Translations under genes and position numbers: made by a program
Source of the DNA: Ampelocalamus luodianensis
Lineage: Eukaryota; Streptophyta; Magnoliopsida; Poales; Poaceae
Assembly (NCBI GenBank): GCA_036346255.1
Contig: CM070625.1
Location: forward strand, 34,166,520 to 34,230,519
Length of the DNA stretch: 64,000 bases
Reading direction: 5' to 3'
In this document: positions 56,601 through 64,000 of the stretch, one piece after another
Numbering within the stretch: position 1 is the stretch's first letter
Layout: the number at the start of each line of letters is the position of its first letter
Notes under the pieces: generated by a model
The model's database searches: none
What the model was told of the DNA's origin: nothing
The model's input: only the letters and a program-made list of their open reading frames with translations

Positions 56601-59600
56601 CATTACACGTTCATCTTGCCTTAAATCTTCATGACCTTTAAGCAAGAATGCATAATCATTGCCATCACTTCCATGAATTGTCAATTTTCTTGGTCTTTGT
56701 TTGGATGTTATAACAATCAATTGGGGAACAAAATACTCGATAGTCACAATTGGTGAATCTGGAAGCAAAGTTTCATTCTTAATGTCAGAATTCTATAATT
56801 CGAACCAAAATAAAAATAGACTTTGAGACAATTTGAACAAATTGTCTTATTGTTGTCAGAGCCCCCAAATATCACTTAACATTTGTATTGCATGGTTCCA
56901 GCAGGGACATATCATGTAAGAAAATGACATTGATGATCAAGGTTTTAAATTGCGATTTTCGCAGCTAGGTCCCAAAAAAGCTATAGCGCGGCAATAGCTA
57001 GCTATTTACCTATTTTCGTGGCTTAAGAGTTTGGGGTCGGAAAAAGGTATAGTGCAGCTATAGCTAGCTATTTAGAACCTTGTTGATGATACAAAATATC
57101 TCACAAACTAGTAGATATCAAAATGTCAATGCAGATAACATTTGTATACTACCAAGTACCAATAATACCTCCCACAATTGCAAAGAACAACCAAAATTTA
57201 GAGTTCTGGACAGGGAAAAAATTACCGGCCGGTAACCGCCGGGGGTCCGGGATCCAAAATCCCGGCCGGTTTTCCCGGGTTTTGCAAGTTCAAATTCTAA
57301 TTTTTGAATTTTGGCTGGTTTTTAATCAAATTCGAGCAAATTTCATCCGAATTTTTTCCGGGAAAACCGGTAACCGGCCGGTTACCGTTTCCGGCCACCT
57401 GCCAGGATTCAGTCTGGGACCGGTTCTTTGATTGCTGATTCTGGAGACTCGGTAATGCAAAGAACACAGCATGAGCTCCCTAAGAACTAGAGAAATAAAA
57501 GAATGAATAATCCATAGTATAATAACCTGCGGAATATGTTCCTGGTACAGCAAGCTCCAACTTTCGACATTTGAGCAGCTCAGGTGAAACAGACTGAAAG
57601 AAACAATAGGTATTCAATCAGGGGCAAACTGCAGGCCGATAATAATAATACGACATGCTTACATGCAAATCAAGAGTTGTAAGACTTGGAAGCTGTTTGT
57701 CGATTCTTCTGAAAACATGGTAATATAAATCCCATGCCTAAAGAACACAGAAGTCATCCTCAGCCAGTATTCAAGAAGAAAAAATACACAAGTTATCGCG
57801 CTGACAATCTTATGTACCTTAGTTAGCTCAGCATCCTCTCCTGTAGCACGGTATTTTAGACAGCATTCATGGGCTTCCAGTAATTCATGTCCATAAGCCT
57901 GAATTAATTTTTATAACAAAGTTATCTAACACTGAACATAATAAATTCAATTTGAAATCAGAAATTAAGCTTTACTATTTAATGGTCAAGGCACCAAATG
58001 ACCTACTGCTCAAAACAAACCGAGATGTAAGAATACAATGTATTTGAAAAGCAACCCAAATGTTAGGCAAGAGAAATGGATTGATGTCAAGATATACTGT
58101 GATGGGAGCTGGAACATAATGTTTTGGTGATGAAACCACCTGAATGAAAGCATTCTCTTTTATTGTCTCGGCCCCCCTCTCAAGCATTGCATGCAATGGC
58201 TCAAGTACTGCAAGCATTCCTTCGATATTGTGCTCACCAAAATACATCCTGCTAGCTTCCTCAAGAGCCTCATGCCACATCTCATGCCACAAAATGGCAA
58301 CTCGTATCAGTTCCTTTGAAACAAGCTGTGCCTAGAACAACAAATGTTCATAGAATGAGTGTTATGCATCTTCCTTAGAAGCTCCGCAGGTAATGATGCC
58401 AACCTGATCAACAAGACCTCCACTATGCTGGCGGATCTTATCAACGACCTCCTGTGCTGCATGTTGTCTTAATATACTTATTGATTTGCAAGCAACCAAC
58501 AGAGGATACATCAATGCCTGATTAAGATGTTAGAGTGACCAAAAAGTAAATTAGAAGAACTCAAAAATGTTGACAAAAGCAGGGTTCAAAACTCTGCTGG
58601 ATATTGGCCAGTTACCAGTCATACTGGTTCTAACCGGTATGGCTGGTACCCACTAATATTAGGGTACATAGGTCTGTTTCAAATGAATATAAGCACTAGA
58701 AGGCTAAGGAAATTCAAAAACCTGAAAAGACACAGAAAAAGGAGAAAAATAGTTGTCATCAAGGAACTACTGGAAACCAGCCGGTTCCTGGCATACAAGG
58801 CCCAGCTGGTATTTCAAAAAGAAAAGGAATAAGGAACCCTGGACAAAATTAAAGCATGAAACAATAAACTTACAATCGCAAAACAATTAAATCTTGTTTG
58901 TCCACATTTTTAAATCTTTCTTCTCATTTAGAGTACTCCAAGCCTCCTCCCCTATAACTCCACAGTTCCTTTAGATTTCTTTAGTTGTTTCTCTAGATTA
59001 TTGGATATGGATTATAGGTGCGTATCCTGTGAAAATGCCCTAAGTGTTGCAAATGCCATGAAAATCAGTATAGATGTTTTAAAAAATTCTCAAAAAAATT
59101 ACCAGAGGTTAGATCATGTCATATAGCCATGCAAATTTCCAGATCAAACTCAATTGCACGTGTAAGATGCAATAGTGAATAGTGCATAATCATTGTTCAC
59201 TAAGTATTTGTCTTTTTCATATCTCTCAAATGAGATCGAGTTTCCAACTAAAATTTTGTGGAGATATATAACCTCACCTCCCCTAACTCTGGTAATTTTA
59301 TGAGATGTATTGAAAAATTCTAAACCGATTTTTATGGCATTTGCAACAGTTAGGGCATTTTCACAGGATATGTTCCCTTGGATGGCAGGTCCTCTTGTGT
59401 CACTTCATTAGTTGTTATGTTAAACCAACAACTATGATTCTGCTACAGTTCTGTAGAAATGCATATCACGTAGTAATAGCACGAAAAGACAGCACAGATA
59501 CTCTAGTAGAACCAATCATAGCCAAAGTTGCTAAGGCTAAGAAGAAAAATACAAACCTGAGGATGCCAATTTCCAATTCGAACTAGCAATGATTGTATCA

Positions 59601-61472
59601 GTTCTCTAACTACTCTATTGTTTGAATGAATCCTTGCAATTATCTGGGGCAGCACAACCAACCACATTTCAATCTTGACAAGTGAAAAGCCTTTCTGCAA
59701 TGCCAATTGAACCTCTGAGGTAGCCCCATGGTTGAACCAAAGAGTCAAGAGACGAAGGATATCCTACAAAAGCAATTACAGAGAATTCATCTTCATCAGT
59801 CGTAATTCATCTAAAAAATTCAAACAAGGCATTAGAGAAAACTTTTTTTTTCTGCAGTCATATCGTAGTGCATACTGCATAAGATTTTCTCATGCCACCA
59901 AGAAGATGCAATAGAACAATTTTTTTCTTAGAGCTGGTCAGCAGTTGATTCTTGATAGTTTAGGCCAAGTCTCTGCTGGTGCTGGCCTTTACTAGAAGTT
60001 TATGGCTATGAACCACATGGATTTCCTTCTAACACTTAATAAAATATAGTATGATAGTGACTAACCAGATAAAATATTATAATTTAAGTTCAGCCACTCT
60101 TAACATTGGAAAGGTTGAGGTAAAAGCATTTTAAAGATGCCCAGAGATAAGCTCTTTTTTTCAAAAATGGTTTGCTCAGAATCAACTTTGCAGAACAAAC
60201 ACACAGAAAACAGCAGATTTACCTGTAAGCTATCATCGACACCTTTGGTTGTAGATGCACAAGCAATAGAGTAGAAATATCCAGTTACTGCTGCAACAAC
60301 ATATTTTCCGGCAATATCTGGCCGGCCTCGCAAAGTATAGCGGGACATGACTTCAGTGTTGAACAAAGCCCATAAGTGCCATGCCTTGCCCCAGTCCTTG
60401 GAACTTAGTGTGGCATTTTTATAAGATACCAATATTTCTGGAGAAAGAAATATATAGTTATTTCAAATAAAAGGGAAGGCAAACAATAAGTGAAAAAACT
60501 GAAATTTTTCAGACCTTGAATGGAATCATCATCTAACCCAGGTGATAGTGCTCTTTTCCAGGTAGCAAGTGTCAAATACACCCGAGCAATAAGTGGTATT
60601 CCAGCATTCGACACAGCACCTTGGCTTGCTAATGTTCCAGAGTAACTATCCGTGGCAGTAGCAAGTTGCACAGACAGATCCTATCCCACCAAAAATTAAA
60701 GGATGATACATCAGTATACCTACTTCAATATATATAAGAGTCCTGCAATGTACTGTCAGAGAGTATAAGGACAGGAACAAGCTTACCTGTAGACTAGAAA
60801 ATGCCTCCCTCCGTTTAAGCTCATCTCCAACAGCATACTGGTACTTAAGGTAAGCCAGGACTACTTGAGGATGCCCATGATACAGTGTCAATTCAGGAGA
60901 AGATTCAGGATCAAACTGCATGTGGCATAAGAAATTAATTGTTTCATATGGAGGAGAGGCAATAGCTGATTAACAATAACTACTAGCCTACCTGTAAGAG
61001 TTTGACTAAAGTAGATCTAGCCTGACTAATACGGCCATTCTTCCAGCAAAGTTTAGCAAATTTTATCCAGGTGTCTCTGTCTTCATTAGGAGGAAGAACC
61101 AACTCTCTAACAGCAAGTAGGGCTTGCCACACCTGAGAATTGTTTTTAAGTCAATAAAAAAATTGATAACAGTATAGGGCACAAGGCAGCATTCATTAGC
61201 AAAGGCATCATATAACCTCAACATTTCGTTTTGTTCCTTTAATGCGCTCATTCCACATATTACGGATAAGTTCCCTTCGCCCGTCAGCAATTGGACTTTC
61301 CATTGGAAGAGTGCAGTAATCAATCACCTGAATTACACATCACTCATTTTGTTAGCAAAACAGTAGCTAACTTTTTTCAGAACAGAACCCAAAATGACAA
61401 TACCTCTTCCAGTTCTGAAAGCTGTTGAACCCGCACCATGTTATTATAAGCACGCTCATAACTCTCAAGTAC
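52956..61472 (-). CDS. TOR: TOR (target of rapamycin) Ser/Thr kinase, 3' part (22 exons)
   Basis: Central growth kinase of the TORC1 complex. Exons on minus: 61472-61404, 61327-61217, 61132-60992, 60915-60787, 60680-60515, 60437-60223, 59763-59557, 58517-58404, 58331-58140, 57898-57818, 57737-57663, 57593-57527, 56758-56598, 56022-55849, 55756-55628, 55513-55430, 55351-55290, 55196-55124, 54937-54803, 53649-53476, 53389-53124, 52974-52956. They total 2,844 nt, i.e. 947 codons plus TGA, with all phases matching and no stop. Order: end of FAT, FRB, kinase, FATC. Family members are about 2,400-2,500 residues, so roughly the first 60% lies right of the window. All active-site motifs are intact, so I judge the gene functional over this part. 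Its 3' end faces the primase pseudogene. Confidence 0.95.
54300..54802. repeat. Tandem duplication in a TOR intron
   Basis: Two copies, about 54300-54576 and 54577-54802, share AAATCATATTT, GATCTGATAAAAAACAG, TGTGGCACAGATTCTTCC and TGTCCAGGAAAGATGCCATG. Copy 2 lacks about 50 bp present at 54480-54531 and ends at the splice donor of the kinase exon 54937-54803. The duplication stops about 12 bp short of the exon. Confidence 0.85.
54803..56758 (-). CDS. TOR: TOR exons encoding the PI3K-like kinase domain
   Basis: Seven exons, 56758-56598 to 54937-54803. Motifs in order: VITSKQRPRKLTIHGSDG, FLLKGHEDLRQDERVMQ (ATP-binding lysine in LLKG), LSPNSGLIGWVPNCDTLHAL, the catalytic loop GLGDRHPSNLMLDRY with D and N, and the metal-binding HIDFGDCFEAS (DFG). 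FRLTRMLVKAMEVSGIEGTF and ENVMQVLRTNKDSVMAMME close the domain. The preceding exon 57593-57527 (SVSPELLKCRKLELAVPGTY) bridges from FRB. No residue expected for catalysis is missing. Confidence 0.95.
56063..56285 (-). other. Exon-like open stretch inside a TOR intron
   Basis: The minus frame reads SYGWKPGTVLKCAFLTKTTL and LDELEPPSGKSANLMFLRSR, in balanced, protein-like composition unlike the AT-rich intron around it. It lies between TOR exons 56758-56598 and 56022-55849, whose joint (VMQ then LFGLV) is already complete, so it is not part of TOR. It is preceded on minus by TTTTTCAG-type text is not evident in the right phase. I do not recognise it; it may be a captured exon. Confidence 0.35.
56938..57082. 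mobile_element. hAT-type MITE (145 bp) in TOR intron, TSD TTGATGAT
   Basis: Perfect 8-bp duplications TTGATGAT lie at 56930-56937 and 57083-57090. Terminal inverted repeats CAAGGTTTTAAAT and (complement) CAAGGTTCTAAAT differ at one base. The interior has paired AGCTATAG-type motifs (CTATAGCGCGGCAATAGCTA, TATAGCTAGCTATTTAG). It has no coding capacity. Confidence 0.88.
57190..57430. repeat. CCGGTAACCGGCC-rich inverted repeat in TOR intron
   Basis: TACCGGCCGGTAACCG at about 57224 and GGTAACCGGCCGGTTACC at about 57369 are self-complementary and complementary to each other, separated by an AT-rich centre. Related text (CCGGTTCC, AACCGGTATGGC) occurs at 53770-53910 and 58600-58810. The sequence looks like a small dispersed element; ends and TSD were not found. 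Confidence 0.5.
57663..58331 (-). CDS. TOR: TOR exons encoding the FRB domain
   Basis: Three exons (58331-58140, 57898-57818, 57737-57663) give the four-helix FRB: LIRVAILWHEMWHEALEEAS, RMYFGEHNIEGMLAVLEPLH, AYGHELLEAHECCLKYRATG and AWDLYYHVFRRIDKQL. The serine and aromatic residues that contact rapamycin-FKBP12 in animal and yeast TOR (S of EEASR, W and Y/F of AWDLYYHVF) are present. FRB also recruits substrates to the kinase. Confidence 0.93.
58404..61472 (-). CDS. TOR: TOR exons encoding the FAT domain C-terminal part
   Basis: Eight exons (61472-61404 to 58517-58404). Recognisable pieces: LESYERAYNNMVRVQQLSEL, IRNMWNERIKGTKRNVE, WQALLAVRELVLPPNED, HGHPQVVLAYLKYQYAVGDE, WGKAWHLWALFNTEVMSRY, AAVTGYFYSIACASTTKGVD, LTLWFNHGATSEVQLALQKG, VVLPQIIARIHSNNRVVREL. 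These are TPR-like helical repeats that cradle the kinase. The codon joints between exons 5 and 6 (1+2) fit. The first visible exon begins in phase 0 after a CAG acceptor; preceding exons are outside the window. Confidence 0.93.
59023..59370. mobile_element. MITE-like element with long imperfect TIRs (348 bp) in TOR intron
   Basis: The left arm TATCCTGTGAAAATGCCCTA matches the complement of the right arm (59351-59370), and the match extends over TGTTGCAAATGCCAT and, more loosely, to AAATTACCAGAG. No TSD of normal length is evident at these ends, so the true termini may differ by a few bases. It is AT-rich and has no frame. Confidence 0.6.
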
Positions 61473-61796
61473 CTGACCACAAATAAGCATGGGATCATGA
61501 AAGGGAAAAAGGGTGTAATTAATAAACTTCTTAAAGAGCAGACTAGTCATCACAACTAAAAACATTCACCTTTTCTTTCATGTAAAAACAAACTCACAAA
61601 AAGTATGTAAAAATAACTAAAATCATGAGACAGAATTAGAAAAGAACCTTCTGAGAACAGAAAAGAGTACACTACCAATTCAACTACAGAACTATAGAAG
61701 TGTAAAGACAGGTATTGCATCTATACTCATATAGAGCAAATTCCTTATTTGCCATGCAAAGTTTCCAGTTTTCCTGATCTGCCACTAAAAACTTTT
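61473..61796 (-). other. TOR: TOR intron sequence upstream of the first visible exon
   Basis: AT-rich text with no exon or frame. It ends at the LINE fragment. The branch/acceptor region of the first visible exon (CAG at 61473-61475 on minus) is at its left edge. Confidence 0.6.
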
Positions 61797-63393
61797 TTCA
61801 AGAATGCGCAAAAGCTTTGCACATCATTCCATTAAGAAGAGAGTTTAAATTACAACCTAATAGAAACCAGAGGATAGAAAGCCCCGGACAGATCTGGCCC
61901 AAACCGGACAAGATTGAACACCGTAAAAACACACAAAACGACTTACGGATAGCTAGAAGCAAACTACTCCTGTAGAGAGAGCGCCTCCCGTCCATGAGCA
62001 CTTGCCAAGCGCCAGTAGCAGTGTTCCTCATGAATAAGCTGTAGCATTTGATCAATGGATCCTGCCTCGAACACCCTGTTATTCCGCTCTTTCCAGATCA
62101 TCCAAACGACTAAAATGAACCAAGAGTCAAACTCCCTTCTCTTCGGCAAAGGTAGAGAGCCTCGAGAAGAAAGCCAATCTTGGATTGATCTTGCTTTGGC
62201 GAAGGCCGACTGGTTGGGAAAGACGACCTTGGAAAGCTCCGATGCCAGCTTCCTGGCGAGTACTTTGGAGAGGAGTTTAGCGCAGATATGCAGCAGACTG
62301 ATGGGTCGATAGTCACGCGGTTCTTGTGCATCTAGCTTCTTTGGTACAAGGTTAGCATTGCTTGATTCAGTAGGTCAAAGTTATTCCTTGCCAAGCAACC
62401 CAAGCAATGGAATGCCGCCATGACGTCGGTCTTTATAAACTCCCAACACCGTTGGTAGAAAAGACCAGTGAACCCATTTGACCCTGGTGCCTTACCTAAA
62501 GCTAGGTGTTTGACTACTTCCCAAACCCCGATTCGGAGAAACTTGTGTCTAGTGCCAGAAGATCAAAATAAGGGACACTCAGGAACTTCAAATCCAGGGT
62601 ATACGTGCGATGTGCCGACATGCCAATGAGCTTGGTGAAGTGGCCATGAAAGGCCTCCAGCTCAGCTTGAGAATGAACCCAAGAGCCATCAACCCTTACT
62701 TTTGAGATGAAATTTCGGCGCCCGTAATTGTTGCCATGAAGATGAAAGAAACGCGTGTTCGCGTCACCTTCCCGCATCCATTTCAACCACGATCAATGCT
62801 GCGTGATAGTGCGCTTGAAGGAGCATAGGCTGAGTAGTTTCTTCTTGAGCTCCGACCGTAACAAGCACTCCCAAGGCGAGAGATGTTTCTCTTCGGCCAA
62901 ATCAAAGCGCCACAGGAGTTCTTTCGCCATTCCGATTTGTTGTCACACGTTGCCGCACTGACGTTGGCTCCAGCTCTGCAGGGAACGGCTAGCTGCTTTG
63001 AGGAGAGCATCTAGTCGTCAAATAGGGTCCAAGATGGCCACGTCACAGCGCCATGCCTCTTTTGACTGCCTCCTGGAAGCCGACCAGCTTCGTCTATAAG
63101 GACTCGAAACGAAAACGCTTTTTGTTGGCAAAGTGGAAAGCTATGGACAACAGCATTGGACAATGATTCGAGGCTGTGGACGAGAGAGCTTGGAGGAAGC
63201 AATTCGGGAACAGAGCTTCCCAGTCTGGTGACACAAAGACCCTATCGATGCACTCTAAGGTTGGTCATTCCCTTGCGTTTGTCCAACATGAAGGCTCGCC
63301 CATTGAAGTGGATCTCTTTGAGCCCTAGATCATCAATCAACCTTCGAAAGGATCCCATTAGGCGCCTGTTTACCCTGGGTTCTTATCCGACGC
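61797..63393 (-). mobile_element. LINE (L1-type) fragment, internally deleted, in TOR intron
   Basis: Minus-strand pieces from right to left: endonuclease-like text (63011-63202), a linker with MKWMREGDANTRFFHLHGNN (62786-62514), the RT start LALGKAPGSNGFTG, then a shifted RT piece, then a jump to the C-terminal FDSWFILVVWMIWKERNNRV (about 62130) and a tail ending near 61797. Most of RT and the zinc module are deleted. The 5' end is beyond the copia LTR at 63394. It is unrelated in detail to the LINE at 45821-50616. Confidence 0.8.
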
Positions 63394-64000
63394 TGTTAAG
63401 TGTTATGAATACTATGTGTGTATATTGAAGATGCCCAATGAGCAATATATATATGGTACAAAGGGACACAAGTCTAAACCATAATACAATAGGAAATACC
63501 ACTAATATCCTTAACAACCCCCCCCCCTCTCAAATGCAAGGCGTATGCAATAGCATTGCATTTGGAAAGGGTTGACACTAAAATAGGAAAAATCCAAAGT
63601 CCAAGTCTTGATAATGTCGTCGTAGCATGTAACTCTTGGAAAATATGTCGATAAAAGATCTCCCATTCGGGGACTCTTGGAAAATATGTCGATAAAAGAT
63701 CTCCCATTCGGGGTCGCGCGACAACTCCTAAAGCACAAAGTGCAGGAGCAAAGTCGACCACGGCAACATGACGAAGAAGATGATGAGACCGACAAAAATA
63801 AAGAAAACTGTCAAATCAAGTCGAATAGGAATATATAAAAGTATGGCCGCACAGATCGAAGTCCAAGACGGCGGCGACGCAGTGCACAGGAAGTGCAATA
63901 GAGATGCAGTGCACAAGAAGCGCCGCGAGACGCGCAGTGCACAGAAGCGCAGCGAGACGCGGTGCGTAAGCGCAACAGACGCATGCACAAGCTTAGTCAC
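63394..64000 (-). mobile_element. Ty1-copia-like element 3, 3' end (continues beyond window)
   Basis: An LTR of 123 bp, 63394-63516, starts TGTTAAGTGTTATG and ends CCTTAACA. Next to it on minus is a strong polypurine tract, GAGAGGGGGGGGGT (63530-63517). The internal text to 64000 has no pol domain that I can read. It includes an exact 41-bp tandem duplication (63632-63713) and a GTGCACA-centred array (63878-63965). The insertion is inside the LINE fragment. Confidence 0.75.
63632..63713. repeat. Exact 41-bp tandem duplication
   Basis: The unit starting ACTCTTGGAAAATATGTCG occurs twice in direct succession without a mismatch. It lies in the copia element 3 internal region. Confidence 0.9.

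Noticed and set aside
1..64000. tRNA, rRNA, CRISPR or bacterial-style operons
   Set aside because: I saw no structure supporting any of these; the window is intron-bearing plant DNA rich in retroelements.

Overview
The window is plant nuclear DNA, most likely from a grass. Two host genes with spliced, GT-AG style exons sit in a dense nest of retrotransposons. The LTR families, the RTE and L1 LINEs, the hAT MITEs and the primase and TOR proteins all fit Poaceae. I suspect Oryza or a relative but cannot prove the species from sequence alone. Nothing looks bacterial or viral; there are no rRNA genes and no CRISPR array, and I recognised no tRNA gene.

Left block (1-18679) is a retrotransposon nest. 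A decayed Ty3/gypsy (Tekay/Del-like, chromodomain) element on + runs from the window edge into a long 3' LTR (3952-8098). A short inverted LTR/primer-binding-site junction follows (8099 to about 8310). Then comes a second decayed gypsy element: 5' LTR ending at 10863, PBS at 10868, gag-pol to about 17618. Its gag is split by a 1,976-bp solo LTR with TSD CAAGC (11622-13597). Two LTR-like pieces facing opposite ways fill 17619-18679.

Middle block (18680-42935) is a 16-exon copy of the DNA primase small subunit gene on + (18937-30918). It is clearly a pseudogene: frameshifts, two stop codons, an 8-bp insertion and two broken splice donors. Intron 1 holds a minus-strand Ty1-copia element (19419-26662, TSD ATTAT), which itself holds a 3,568-bp solo LTR (22335-25902, TSD CGGCG). 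Intron 3 holds an RTE-type LINE 3' end. A second minus-strand copia element (30923-40856, TSD AAATT) is inserted right at the primase stop codon and holds another solo LTR (32677-35499). A non-autonomous hAT-like element with 8-bp TSD lies at 41009-41984.

Right block (42936-64000): a truncated minus-strand gypsy LTR; a segment of unknown origin (about 44740-45804 and 50633-52955) split by a 4.8-kb minus-strand L1 LINE with 16-bp TSD; then the 3' part of the TOR (target of rapamycin) kinase gene on minus. Twenty-two TOR exons (61472 down to 52956) join in frame into 947 codons plus stop, covering the end of FAT, the FRB domain, the PI3K-like kinase domain and FATC. The earlier TOR exons lie beyond the right edge, past a LINE fragment and the 3' end of another copia element in the same intron.

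The primase and TOR genes are convergent. TOR looks functional over the visible part and its introns carry MITEs and a tandem duplication; primase is dead. I found no convincing new multi-gene system. The most useful observations are the primase pseudogene with its splice lesions, the 19-bp TOR microexon that encodes the FATC tail, the fold-back LTR junction near 8.1 kb, a palindrome-centred module shared by divergent LTRs, and the unassigned exon-like segment next to TOR.
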